Shown here piece by piece: positions 24,207 through 34,433 of a DNA stretch of 64,000 nt. The DNA is from Cavenderia fasciculata (lineage: Eukaryota > Evosea > Eumycetozoa > Acytosteliales > Cavenderiaceae). The first letter of the stretch is position 1. Each line of letters starts with the position of its first letter. Made by a program: the position numbers and the translations under genes. The stretch spans positions 1,796,054 through 1,860,053 of the forward strand of contig NW_004457695.1 in the NCBI RefSeq assembly GCF_000203815.1, read 5' to 3'. Below the pieces are notes generated by a model. That model had not been told where the DNA came from and searched no databases. It saw only the letters and a program-made list of their open reading frames with translations.

Positions 24207-24728
24207 ATGGAAACACCATGTCCAGAAAGAGTATGGGCCGATACAGGTATAGCATTTTCAATGGGATGTATAGGTAGTACGATAGCAAATATGGTAAGCG
24301 GATATAGAAATGCATCTCGTGGTGAGAGAATTATCAATTCGTTTACATTGGTTCGTCGTTATGCTCCACGTCTCGGAGGTAACTTTGCTATTTGGGGTAC
24401 ATTATTTTCAGGCTTTGACTGCTCACTCGCATATATTCGTAAAAAGGAGGATTATATCAATCCTATTGCTGCTGGTGCTCTCACTGGTGGTGTATTGGCT
24501 GCTCGTAATGGTTGGAAGGCTATGGCAACCAATGCCGCCATGGGTGGTATCTTTATCGGTATCATTGAATCTGTACAACACGTCGTCGAGAAGCACTTTT
24601 CACAAAAGAAGTTTGAGGAAATGCAAGCTCAAACCTCTGCACTTATAGAACAACAAAAACAAGAATTGGAACAAATGCAAAGAAATAATAATAATAATAA
24701 AACAAAATATGGTGATGAAATGCATTGA
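24207..24728 (+). CDS. timm17: Mitochondrial import inner membrane translocase subunit Tim17
   Basis: Intronless gene of 173 residues. The N-terminus [20 protein letters not shown] and the segment [20 protein letters not shown] are near-diagnostic for Tim17 within the Tim17/22/23 family. It has four hydrophobic segments (about residues 15-33, 58-75, 88-105 and 108-125), each with GxxxG-type packing, and the family segment [19 protein letters not shown]. The paired early cysteines seen in many Tim17 proteins are partly kept (C5, C21). Tim17 is the core pore-side subunit of the TIM23 complex importing presequence proteins across the inner membrane. The tail is Gln/Asn rich and variable. The ATG sits in the AGAGAGAAATG context shared by several genes here. 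It converges on the first phosphoglycerate kinase gene. Confidence 0.95.
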   Translation: METPCPERVWADTGIAFSMGCIGSTIANMVSGYRNASRGERIINSFTLVRRYAPRLGGNFAIWGTLFSGFDCSLAYIRKKEDYINPIAAGALTGGVLAARNGWKAMATNAAMGGIFIGIIESVQHVVEKHFSQKKFEEMQAQTSALIEQQKQELEQMQRNNNNNKTKYGDEMH

Positions 24729-24853
24729 TTAATCAAGCATCAACATTTTAAAAAGAAAGAAAGAAAGATATAAGAGGTATACATACACAACTAACAACAA
24801 ACAAACGAACAAACGAACAAAGTAATTATTAATAATGAATAAAAACAAATATA

Positions 24854-26206
24854 TTAAAGTTTACTATTAATATTAATATTGGAATTGTTGTTGGATAGAA
24901 TGGTGATACCAGGTAATTGACGACCTTCTAATAATTCTAAACTTGCTCCACCACCTGTTGAAATATGGCTAACATGATCGTTGGGTGTCAGTGCTGCAAC
25001 AGAGTCTCCTCCACCTACAATCACAGTGGTTTGGTTGGTTGTGGTAGCGTGGACAAGAGATTGTATAAGTGATTTGGTGCCATGGGAGAATGGCTCCATT
25101 TCAAAGACACCTGGTGGACCGTTCCAAACGATGGTATGGGCTTGTGCAATGACCTTTGCATTATCTTGGATGGTCAATGGACCGCAATCAAGACCTCTCC
25201 ATCCATCAGGTATACCTTGCATGTCAGTGACCACCATTGTATTGGCAGTCTTGTCAAACTTGTCTGCTATTAGAAAATCTACAGGCAAGTAGAGTCGCAC
25301 ATTATTCTTTTTGGCCTTTTCAACTATTTGTTTGATTAAATCAACCGAGACATTGGCATCAAATAGAGAATCACCTATCTTCATTTGATCAATCACCTTT
25401 TTAAAAGTGAATGCCATTCCACCACCTATAATCATCATATCAACTTTATCTAATAGATTGAGTATCAGTTTGATCTTGTCTGATACTTTGGCACCACCAA
25501 GTATAGCCAAGAATGGTTTGACTGGTGATTCTAGGGCAACTGCAAAATACTTTAATTCTTTTTTCATTAATAGTCCAGCTACACGTACTCCAAGATCAAT
25601 ACCAACAATTGAACTATGTGCACGATGAGCTGCACCAAATGCATCGTTTACATAAATGTCTCCAAGTCTAGTCAAAGATTTACGAAATTGTTCGATTGAT
25701 TCTTTTGATGGTTTAAATTTTTTACCTGAACCTTTATCAATGCCTTGACCTTCTTCTTCTGGATGAAATCTAAGGTTTTCCAACAACACTATACCTCTAG
25801 TTTGTGCACACCTATCTTCAACCATCTGTCCAACACAATCATCCAAGAATACAATTTTCATCTTTAATTCAGATTCCAATACTTTAGCAACTGGCGCAAG
25901 ACTATATTTCTTGTTTACTTGTCCGTCGGGTCTACCCAAATGACTCATTAAAATAATAGTCTTTGCTCCTCTATCCATACAATACCTAATAGTAGGTATT
26001 GATGATACTATTCTAAATGAATTGGTTACTTTACCATCTTTAATTGGTACATTATAATCAACTCTAAATAAAGTTAATATTAATTATTTTCTTTAATTTC
26101 TTTCTTTTTCAAACATTTCATACCTAATTAAAACTCTCTTTTCTTTTAGAAAAAATATATTTACATTATCTAAACATAATTTATTACTAATCTTGATTGT
26201 TGACAT
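24854..26206 (-). CDS. Phosphoglycerate kinase paralogue (AT-rich copy)
   Basis: Two exons, 26206-26124 and 26063-24854, joined through a split Arg codon in the RVDYNVP motif; 430 residues. PGK transfers a phosphate between 1,3-bisphosphoglycerate and ADP in glycolysis. The expected residues are present: RVDYNVP (Phe to Tyr against the usual DFNVP), [58 protein letters not shown] and [13 protein letters not shown]. It is slightly longer than the neighbouring copy, with an N-terminal difference (about 8 residues, including VNIFFLKEKRVLIR) and an Asn-rich tail. Codons are AT-rich, unlike the C-ending codons of the next gene. It looks catalytically intact but weakly or conditionally expressed; that is inference from codon use. 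Confidence 0.88.
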
Positions 26207-26391
26207 TCTATATTTTACTAGTATATCTATCTATCTCTTTTCATGATAATGTTTAAAAACACACAATGTGTTGTTCATCACTGTTTTAACACAATGTGTG
26301 GTGGGTGGGGCAATGGAAAATAGAATATTATAAATATTATATATATATATTTTATACAATTAATTAATTTATTTACTTATTTCTACTTCTT
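26207..26391 (-). promoter_or_regulatory. Short spacer upstream of the PGK paralogue with CA/GT-rich elements
   Basis: The 185-bp gap between the two PGK genes must hold the promoter of the downstream copy. It contains the 11-mer ACACAATGTGT twice (26261-26271 and 26289-26299), directly followed by GTGGTGGGTGGGG (to 26310). On the minus strand this reads as a CCCCACCCACCAC tract, similar in composition to the CA-rich/G-box elements bound by the Dictyostelium developmental factor GBF. Function is inferred only. Confidence 0.35.
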
Positions 26392-27758
26392 TTATTTTTC
26401 AGAAAGAGCAGTAACACCAGGTAATTCACGACCTTCTAATAATTCTAAACTAGCACCACCACCAGTAGAGACATGGCTAACCTTGTCTTCGGCGTTGTTG
26501 TTGGCAACACAGGTGGCAGTCTCACCACCACCGATGATGACTGTGGCTCCGTTGGCGGTAGCCTTGACGACATCGGCGACAATGGTATTGGAGCCTTCGG
26601 CAAACTTGGAGAATTCAAAGACACCTTGTGGGCCGTTCCAGACGATGGTCTTGGCCTCGGCGACAACCTTTGTGTTTTGGATACGGGTCTTGGGTCCACA
26701 ATCGAGACCCATCCAACCTTCGGGGATACCTTCCTCGTCAGTGACGATCTTGGTCTCGGCATTCTTGTCAAACTTGTCGGCGGCGACATAGTCGACTGGG
26801 AAGTAGAGTGAGACGTTGTTCTTTTTGGCCTTGGCAACGATTTCGACGACGAGGTCGGCAGCGCTGTCTTCGCAGAGTGATTTGCCAATTTGACGATGCT
26901 CGATAAACTTTTTAAAGGTGAATGCCATACCACCACCAATGATCATGCTGTCGACCTTGTCCAAGAGGTTGAGGATCAATTTGATCTTGTCGGATACCTT
27001 GGCACCACCGAGAATAGCGAGGAATGGCTTGACGGGTGATTCGAGTGCCTTGGCAAAGTACTCTAGCTCCTTTTTCATCAAAAAGCCAGCAGCACGTTGT
27101 GGCAAGTTGACACCAACCATTGAGCTGTGTGCACGATGGGCAGTACCAAAGGCGTCGTTGACATAGACGTCACCGAGCTTGGTAAGCGATGCACGGAATG
27201 CCTTGACAGCGTCGTCGGTTGGCTTGAACTTCTTGCCGGCCTCGTCGACACCTGATCCCTCTTCTTCGGCGTGGAAACGAAGATTCTCGAGTAAGATGAC
27301 GCTTCCAGCGGCTGGGTTGGCACATGCAGCTTCAACCTCTGCTCCAACACAATCATTCAAGAATGTGACCTTTACACCAAGATCCTTTTCCAAAATGGGT
27401 ACAATTGGTGCAAGTGTATACTCTTTTTTGACTTGTCCGTCTGGACGACCCAAATGGCTCATCAAAACAACACTCTTTGCTCCCTTTTCAAGACAATACT
27501 TGATTGTTGGTAATGATGCATCGATTCTTTGTGTACTTGAAATCTTTCCATCTTTAATTGGTACATTAAAATCAACTCTAAAAAGAATATTTATAAGAAG
27601 TATAAGAAGAAACAATATGTTATTATTACAAAACTACAATGACCAAGGATGGCTATAGTGACTTGTTTGATCAATGTTATTTACCTGATTAAAACTCTCT
27701 TTCCTTTTACATCGACTTGATCAATGTTTAATTTATTACCAATCTTGTTTGTTGACAT
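26392..27758 (-). CDS. pgkA: Phosphoglycerate kinase (main, codon-optimised copy)
   Basis: Two exons, 27758-27685 and 27577-26392, joined within the Arg codon of RVDFNVP; 419 residues, close to the usual ~417. All family motifs are canonical: [66 protein letters not shown] and [13 protein letters not shown]. It acts in the cytosol in ATP-yielding glycolysis. Codon use is dominated by C- or G-ending codons, in sharp contrast to the spacer and to its tandem paralogue, as expected for a highly expressed gene. This GC-rich body also opens long spurious frames on the other strand. The intron sits at the identical codon in both PGK copies, so the duplication postdates intron gain. Whether this is the orthologue of D. 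discoideum pgkA was not tested. Confidence 0.93.
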
Positions 27759-28025
27759 TATTTATATCTATATGTATTTGTATGATGATGATGAAAATAA
27801 TTAAATTAAATGTTAACCTCCCGTTTTTTTGTGGACAAAGAGTTTCATTGATTGAAAGAATGATTTTTTTTTTTTTTTTTTTTTATTGATGTTCACTGAT
27901 CTATTATTACTTCCTAATTTGGTTAACCTTGAAAAGAATATTATTTATTTATTTATTCATATTTTTATCAATATTGGACGAATAGTGGACTGATTCTTCT
28001 TCTTCTTCTTCTTCTCCTTCTTGAG
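27759..28025. other. Spacer with long T-run and TTC repeat
   Basis: Upstream DNA of the main PGK gene. It holds a T-run of about 19 at ~27866-27884 and a (TTC)n microsatellite at ~27997-28020 adjoining the end of the next pseudogene. Nothing else was recognised. Confidence 0.5.
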
Positions 28026-29055
28026 TTACCAATCATCATTATCATTGCTATTGTAATCATCATCTTCATCATCATTATCATTGCTATTGTAATCATCATC
28101 TTCATCATCATCTAAAAAACACCATTTCAATTCATATATCTGTGGACTAAACACCTCACAATCAGCATCTAAATATAGTTGAATGGGTTGGTATTTTGAT
28201 TTTCTTTGTTTGATGATTCCACCTTGAAGTGTTTGTGTTTCCACGACTAATACATTTAGATTATCTGCGTCCAATCTTTGAATCGATAAATGTATATTTA
28301 AACGGGACAGGGTGATTGATAGATATCTAACATTGGTGTGATTGATTACTTGGTCCAATCTAAAGATTCCCTTTGGATAATCGTCTCTTTCTTGGTCATC
28401 CTCAAGGTGGATGTGTAGGTGAGTGGTGTTGTGAGGCAGCCATTGTTGTTGACTGAGGATGGTGGTTTTGTTGATCATTGAACGGATTGAATAGTATGAA
28501 GGGTGTTTGGCCACTGATTGATTGCACCTTGATGCTTGTGGTTCAAAGTCATCGATAGATATTTGGTGGGTAGTGGTATATCGGTTCTAATGGAACTAAA
28601 AGTATGGAATAGTTTGATATTTTGTGTTTCAAGATTGGGTGGATAGGGCAATGGGAAAACTATCGTATCCTTTTTATAACATTTCAAGTCCCAAATTAGT
28701 TTTTTTAGTTGTTGAGGAAGTGGAGAGACTGGAGCTCGTCTGATACCTTGATTTAATTTGACTAGTGTGTCGGGTAGTTTAATTTATACATCCTGGTGGT
28801 ATCTTCCCCTGACGGATAGGTGAGTGAGCGATGGCGGGAATGCAACGATTTGCAAAAGTATATCTTGGTCCTTGAGTTTAAAAATTGTTAACTTTTCAAG
28901 AGTCGATGGGATGACATTGGGTGGAATGGGTTCAAGGCAATGACGAATAGACAGTTTCTTGAGAGAGGGCGATGAAGACAATAGTTTGATTCTTTCTTTA
29001 ACCAATATACTCATTGTATGTGTGAAAGTAAATGACCAAGATGGTGAGTCTCAAA
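28026..29055 (-). pseudogene. F-box-like/LRR family pseudogene, C-terminal half only
   Basis: Three pieces in different frames represent the last half of the family protein. The first (29014 to 28784) contains SPSLKKLSIRHCLEPIPPNV and FPPSLTHLSVRG. The second (28687 to 28478) contains YPPNLET and PTKYLSMTL. The third (28514 to 28026) contains WLPHNTTHL, INHTNVRYLSI, IQRLDADNLNVLVVETQTL and GGIIKQRK. The N-terminal F-box-like half and early LRRs are absent. At least two frame breaks separate the pieces. The very end encodes an acidic, Asn/Asp/Tyr-rich 13-residue unit present twice, which is not typical of the family. Confidence 0.75.
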
Positions 29056-29140
29056 ACTGTTAATTAGGCAAAAATTAGTTTATTTAAAAAAAAAGAATAG
29101 AATTCTATTTAAAAAGTTGTTATACTGAATGAAATACATA

Positions 29141-31030
29141 TTACATATCAAAACACCATTTATAATCAAATGGATTAGAATCATCAATATTTAAATGTAA
29201 ATAAATTGGATCATATTGTTGTCGATTATTGCTGATTATTCCACCTGTTAGTGTTTGTGTTTCCAAAACTAATACATTTCTATTGTTGTTATCCAATCTT
29301 TGAATTGTAAATTGAAGGGTTATTTCAGTTGTACGAAGAGATAAATATCTAACATTGGTGTGGTTGATTACTTCATCTAATCTAAAGACTTGGTGTGTAC
29401 CATATTCTCTTGGGTCTACATCATCACCACCACCACCACCAACATGACAAGTTAGATGAGTGGTGTTGTGTGGTAGCCATTGTGGTTGGGAGATGGCCAT
29501 ATCTGTTAAACTAGTGTTGATAGAATAGAGTGGATTGTTGAGCCATGGCTGTTTCTTAGATTCTGGGTCAGGTGTCAAGAATATAGTTAAATATTTGATG
29601 GTTGATGGTATATCCATTTGAAAGTATCCTTGGAAATCAAAGATACCAAGTCTTTCTAGATTGGGTGGAAAAGAGGTTGGTAAAAACTCGACCGCATCAC
29701 TTACCTCCCAAGACACTTGTTTTAAATGTTGAGGAAGTGATTGTTCTTCAGTGAGCATGTATCTTAGTTTGACGAGTGATGGAGGGTGTTTAATAGTCTC
29801 GTAGTTTCCAGTGACGGCTAGATGAGTGAGGAATGGTGGGAATACAACATGTTTAACTATATTTAATCCTGCTGTGTAATTATTGATTATCAACCTTTCA
29901 ACAGTCGATGGGATGATATTTGGTGGAATCATTTCTTGACAATTATCCATAACTAGTTTCTTTAGAGATGGTGATGTCAATAGACTGACACTGCCAGAAA
30001 TTAATACACTTCCATGAACATATAATTTGTCCAACTTTGGCATTGAACATTTTGATGGGATTTGAATCGAATTGGAATAGAGTTTAAGAATCTTGATTGA
30101 AGTAGGTACACTCATCTCGATACGGTGTCCAATAGTCTCTATTGGATCATTTCTATATTCAAACAAGAGTGTATTGAGGTTTGATAGGCTTGAGAGATCG
30201 ATGAATGGGTGGTCTTGCACTCCCTCGTATTTTACTCGACTTTCAAGATAGATCTCGAGATTGACCAACGATGTCAATGAAAGGAATGTATTACGTGGTG
30301 GTATTTCCTTTGGTCTAAGAATGAGTGATGTAAGACTACTTGGCAATAAACCAGGTCCTATATCAGTCACAAAATGATTGTTAAAGATCAGCTTTGTCAA
30401 CGATACCAATTTGATGAGACCCAAGTCTACGAGTGGGTATTTGGTATCGATATGTAGTTCAAGTGACTTGAGTGTTGTGTGTGGACCAAGATTCAACTTG
30501 TATGAATCAACTACAAGTCGTTGAAGATTGGGCAACAGAGAGATGGAACCAAGATCCATTGCCTTTATTAGTTTAGGTTCGTCATCGTCAATGAATAGTG
30601 TCTCGATTGATGGTATGTCATAGAGTGACTTTTGTAGATCCTTTAGTTTTGGTGAATACATCACTAAAGCAGTTTTAATGTTACTCTTATCAGCTCTATT
30701 TACAGTAGAGATACGATCTTGTATCCATTGATGATCGTAATTGTATTTTTCTTTGTCTGGTAGTATGATCTGTTGATCAGACACACTATTCTTTAATATA
30801 TCATTAAAAGAGAAGAGGTTGAATCTAGTAGCTGTATCTACAAACTGTTGTGATAATTCTCCATTGTCGTTGATAACTCTTATACCTTTAAACTGAATCG
30901 ATTTTCTTAAACTACTATTTTGATACAACTGTTTACAAGTTAACAACAAACATACTATATCTCCATTATTATCAATCTCTGTTATGATATTTAATAATAT
31001 TAGATTTGATAACTTTAATAGATGAGTCAT
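29141..31030 (-). CDS. F-box-like/LRR family protein, copy 4 (intact)
   Basis: Single-exon gene of 629 residues. The open frame extends to 31081, but ATG 31030 (MTHLLKLSNLILLNII) matches the family start. It has an F-box-like block with GDIVCLLLTCKQLYQN, the repeat unit IPPRNTFLSLTSLVNL, FPPFLTHLAVTG, WLPHNTTHLTC, a Gly run, INHTNVRYLSL, IQRLDNNNRNVLVLETQTL, GGIISNN and YDPIYLHL. A GGGGGDD insertion after HLTC is unique to this copy. It is flanked on both sides by degraded copies in the same orientation. Confidence 0.8.
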   Translation of the reverse strand: MTHLLKLSNLILLNIITEIDNNGDIVCLLLTCKQLYQNSSLRKSIQFKGIRVINDNGELSQQFVDTATRFNLFSFNDILKNSVSDQQIILPDKEKYNYDHQWIQDRISTVNRADKSNIKTALVMYSPKLKDLQKSLYDIPSIETLFIDDDEPKLIKAMDLGSISLLPNLQRLVVDSYKLNLGPHTTLKSLELHIDTKYPLVDLGLIKLVSLTKLIFNNHFVTDIGPGLLPSSLTSLILRPKEIPPRNTFLSLTSLVNLEIYLESRVKYEGVQDHPFIDLSSLSNLNTLLFEYRNDPIETIGHRIEMSVPTSIKILKLYSNSIQIPSKCSMPKLDKLYVHGSVLISGSVSLLTSPSLKKLVMDNCQEMIPPNIIPSTVERLIINNYTAGLNIVKHVVFPPFLTHLAVTGNYETIKHPPSLVKLRYMLTEEQSLPQHLKQVSWEVSDAVEFLPTSFPPNLERLGIFDFQGYFQMDIPSTIKYLTIFLTPDPESKKQPWLNNPLYSINTSLTDMAISQPQWLPHNTTHLTCHVGGGGGDDVDPREYGTHQVFRLDEVINHTNVRYLSLRTTEITLQFTIQRLDNNNRNVLVLETQTLTGGIISNNRQQYDPIYLHLNIDDSNPFDYKWCFDM

Positions 31031-31099
31031 AGTTGTTGTGAATAGTTTTAAATGATTCAAATGAGGACAAAATTGTGGCAAACATTTATTTTTGATTAT

Positions 31100-31860
31100 T
31101 TATTTACCAAACCTCCAATTAAACTCAAATGAAGAGTAAGAGTTGTTCTTATAAGAAAATCGAATGCAATCACATTCTAATTTGTGTCGATTGATTATTC
31201 TACCTACAAGTGTCTGTCTTTCCATTACTAATACATGTCTATTGTCTGGGTCCAATCTTTGAATTGAAAATTGTCAAGTCGCATCAGTTTCATCACCATC
31301 TCCAATAACAAGTGTTAGATATCTAACATTGGTGTGGTTGATTACTTCATTTAATCTAAATTTCAACGATACTTGGCTAGAGATAGTGAGGTAACAAGTT
31401 AGATGAGTTGTATTTGCTGGTAACCATTTTTGCGGTTGCGGTTGTTGTAATTGGTCTGTGATGGTTTTAGGGATCCTCGATTTGATTGAATAGATTAGAT
31501 AACCATCATGACCAAGTTGGATAGGGTTCAATGGTATCCATAGATATTTGATGGTTGGTCCATATTGACCTTTTATAACTAGTTTCTTGAGTAATGGTGA
31601 TGAAGACAGAACTCTAATCTCGGACTTTAAATGCCAACAACATCCACCCAACTTGAATGTCTCCAAATTTTGTAAACTTTGAAGGTCAATACATGATTCG
31701 ACTATATCGTCGGTCCTGGGCCTCTTGATTTTGATCTTGAGTGTGACAAGTGATGTCAATAAAGTGAATGTGTCTTTTGGAGGCATATCTATCTGTCCCA
31801 AGGTGAGGGATGTCAGACTGATTGGCAAGATACCAATGTTTCATCGTCTGCCAGCAGAGA
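31100..31860 (-). pseudogene. F-box-like/LRR family pseudogene with large internal deletion
   Basis: This begins inside the LRR region (near the unit that reads IPPRDTF in intact copies, here MPPKDTFTLLTSLVTLKI), then jumps from LLKKLVIKG to YGPTIKYL, skipping about 150 family residues. It continues with WLPANTTHLTC and INHTNVRYLTL, reaches an in-frame TGA just before QFSIQRLDPDNRHVLVMERQ, and ends at 31100 with FEFNWRFGK. No N-terminal F-box-like part remains. The remnant is about 250 codons against ~650 in intact copies. Confidence 0.75.
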
Positions 31861-31936
31861 GACAAAATTTGGTTTATTTTAGTAGACATTAAAATTAATT
31901 GAAGATGATATCAGGTCTTTATTTTTCTTTATCTAT

Positions 31937-33925
31937 TTAGCCAAACCTCCATTTAAATTTAAATGGAGAGGTAGATGTATCCAAATATAAATAAATTGGA
32001 TCATATTCTTGTTGTTGTTGATTATTATTATTGATTGATTTTCTTTGTTGACTGATGATACCACCTTGAAGTGATTTTGTTTCCACTATTAATACATTTC
32101 TATTTTCTGTGTCTAATCTTTGAATTGATATGTAAAAGATGCAGGAACGAGAACAAGAAATAAAGAGAGATCTAACATTAGTGTGGTTGATTACTTGGTC
32201 CAATCTAAATGCGACATTTGAATCTGAACCGCGTCCTAGTCTGCAATTTAGATGAGTAGTATTGAGAGGTAACCATTGACCGTGTGATTGAGAGATGAAA
32301 GTGTCAGATATCCTTGAGCCGATTGAATAGATTGGAATGTTATTTGAGAACCTTTTAGGTTCAGGGCCCATTGCAATCGATAGATATTTGGTGAGTGGTG
32401 GTATAGTTTCAATCAATAAGCCAACCTTTTCAAAATAGAGGTTGATTGTTTCAAGATTGGGTGGATAGGATGATGGAAACACAAAATCGCATGTCGTATC
32501 AACTCCCCAATTCAGTTTTTTCAGATGTTTCAATTGTTGAGGAATGACAGTTTGAATGTTTAGATCGTACCCCAAGGTGGAGATTGAGTCTGGTAGTTGA
32601 ACGTGCTCATAACCTCCAAAGATGGATAGATGAGTGAGTGATGGTGGCATCACAACTTGCGTGAGTACATCGCGTTGTTTGGTTTTTTTATCTATTAATA
32701 ACTTGACAACGGTGTCGGGTATCTTGACAGTGGCTGGAATAATGCCAAGACAATCTAGAATATCTAGTCTCTTTATCGATGGACATTGTGATACTAGATT
32801 GATTCTTTCATCAATCAACAAGTGTGCTGTCACGTCTAATTTCTCCAACATTGGCATAACACATCTCGATGGGATTTGTAGGTTTGAAGATTGGATGTAA
32901 AGAATCCTGAGTGATGGAGGTACACTCATCTCGATACAGTAACCGTTGTTGTCGTCCTCCTTTGATGGATCATTATTGTCAATAAACTTGAGTGTCTTTA
33001 GATTGGATAGACTGTCGAGATTGATGAATGGTCTTGATTGGCCTTGTTCACTTGTGATGGGCACATTTACAAATGTCCTTTCCTTGTCCAGGTAGATCTT
33101 GAGGGCTACCAACGACGTCAATGAAATGAATGTATCTTGTGGAGGTATTTCGGTTGGTCTTAGAGTGAGCGATGTTAGACTTGTTGGAAATAATCCTGGC
33201 ACGATATTGGTCATTACATGATTATGAAATTTAAGTCTAGTCAGAGATGTGAATTTTAAGAGATTCAAGTTGGCAAGAGAGAATATAGATCCGATATCTA
33301 GTTCAAGTGACTTTAGTGTAGAGTGGTGACCAAGATTCAACACGTCTATACGAACTGATAGTCGTTGAAGATTGGGTAACAGAGAGATGCAGTCAAGATC
33401 GACAAATGAACCAATACCATCTGTGGAATCTTCATGGTCTTTGATTAATAGTGTCTCGATTGATGGTATCGAGTAGAGCGACTCTAGTATTGTACCCATA
33501 CTTGCTTTAGAATACATGACCAAAGCAGTTGTTATATTACTCTTATCTTTATCAGCCACTCTATCATTTACATTGATTCGTTGTTTTATCCAATCTTTAA
33601 AGTCTTTTGTTTTTTCATCCAACGGTAGTATAACCTGTTGATCAGATATACTATTCTCTAATATATCATTAAAAGAGAATAGTTTAAATTGAGTAGCAGT
33701 TGCTATAAACTTTTCAGATATATACCCCTTTTTAATAAAAGGTCCTTTGCTATCAATAAGTCTTAGACCTTTAAACTGAACCAATCTTCTTGTACTATTA
33801 ATGTATAACTTTTTACAAGTTAACAATAAACATATTATACTTGCATTATCTTGAATAGATGATATGATTTGTAATAGTAATAGATTTGATAAAGATAATA
33901 AAAGACTACTACTATTCTTCATCAT
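31937..33925 (-). CDS. F-box-like/LRR family protein, copy 5 (intact)
   Basis: Single-exon gene of 662 residues starting MMKNSSSLLLSLSNLLLLQI. The F-box-like block reads ASIICLLLTCKKLYIN, so the usual GDI is changed to ASI. Repeats include IPPQDTFISLTSLVAL and MPPSLTHLSIFG. The C-terminal block has WLPLNTTHLNC, INHTNVRSLFI, IQRLDTENRNVLIVETKSL, GGIISQQRK and YDPIYLYLD. Its promoter side faces a 112-bp fold-back sequence at 33991-34102. Confidence 0.8.
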   Translation of the reverse strand: MMKNSSSLLLSLSNLLLLQIISSIQDNASIICLLLTCKKLYINSTRRLVQFKGLRLIDSKGPFIKKGYISEKFIATATQFKLFSFNDILENSISDQQVILPLDEKTKDFKDWIKQRINVNDRVADKDKSNITTALVMYSKASMGTILESLYSIPSIETLLIKDHEDSTDGIGSFVDLDCISLLPNLQRLSVRIDVLNLGHHSTLKSLELDIGSIFSLANLNLLKFTSLTRLKFHNHVMTNIVPGLFPTSLTSLTLRPTEIPPQDTFISLTSLVALKIYLDKERTFVNVPITSEQGQSRPFINLDSLSNLKTLKFIDNNDPSKEDDNNGYCIEMSVPPSLRILYIQSSNLQIPSRCVMPMLEKLDVTAHLLIDERINLVSQCPSIKRLDILDCLGIIPATVKIPDTVVKLLIDKKTKQRDVLTQVVMPPSLTHLSIFGGYEHVQLPDSISTLGYDLNIQTVIPQQLKHLKKLNWGVDTTCDFVFPSSYPPNLETINLYFEKVGLLIETIPPLTKYLSIAMGPEPKRFSNNIPIYSIGSRISDTFISQSHGQWLPLNTTHLNCRLGRGSDSNVAFRLDQVINHTNVRSLFISCSRSCIFYISIQRLDTENRNVLIVETKSLQGGIISQQRKSINNNNQQQQEYDPIYLYLDTSTSPFKFKWRFG

Positions 33926-33990
33926 CTGCGATCGTTGTAAAAAGTAAATGATTCTAATGCAATGATCAGCAAGTCAAGTCATTTGGCTCT

Positions 33991-34102
33991 TCACACTTTT
34001 TCAAAATTAAATAGAAATTAATGATTTTTTATATAAATATATATATTATTATATTTTATTTCTATTTATTATTTATTTCTATTTAATTTTGAAAAAGTGT
34101 GA
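33991..34102. repeat. Perfect 28-bp inverted repeat around an AT-rich spacer (fold-back / MITE-like)
   Basis: The left arm, 33991-34018, begins TCACACTTTTTC and is the exact reverse complement of the right arm, 34075-34102, which ends GAAAAAGTGTGA. The 56-bp spacer is almost pure A/T. Partial copies of the arm interior (ATTTCTATTTATT) recur at about 34058 and 34123. No target-site duplication is obvious. It could be a small MITE-like element or a hairpin-forming regulatory or terminator sequence between an intact gene and a pseudogene. Confidence 0.6.
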
Positions 34103-34157
34103 TAATAATAGAATTATAAAAATAATTTCTATTTATTATTTAATCTATTTTTATATA

Positions 34158-34398
34158 TTATATTTCATCATATTCTTCTTCTTCAAAGTATTCAAATGTA
34201 AATTGATCAAAATATAAATAAATAGGATAATAATCTTGTTCTTGATCATCATATGATTCGAATTGAGAGATTATTCCACCTGTAAGCGATTGTGTTTCCA
34301 ATATACTATAATAATATATAATATAAACATATTATATCTGCATTATCAATCTCTGTTGTTATTTGTAATAATATTAAATGAGATAACTTTTCAATCAT
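34158..34398 (-). pseudogene. Deletion remnant joining the N- and C-terminal ends of a family gene
   Basis: ATG 34398 opens with the family N-terminus MIEKLSHLILLQI and DIICLYY (about 30 residues), and is followed directly, out of frame, by the family C-terminus (LETQSLTGGIISQ, then PIYLYFD and an acidic tail) ending at 34158. About 600 codons, all of the LRR region, are missing. The frame of the next upstream pseudogene runs into this copy's start, so that neighbour has lost its stop codon. Confidence 0.7.
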
Positions 34399-34433
34399 CT
34401 GAATTAGAAATATAAATAATTCAAAAATGAAGT

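Noticed and set aside
26445-27658. Several long open frames on both strands within the main PGK gene
   Set aside because: They are products of the GC-rich, biased codon use of PGK, whose own frame carries every catalytic motif.
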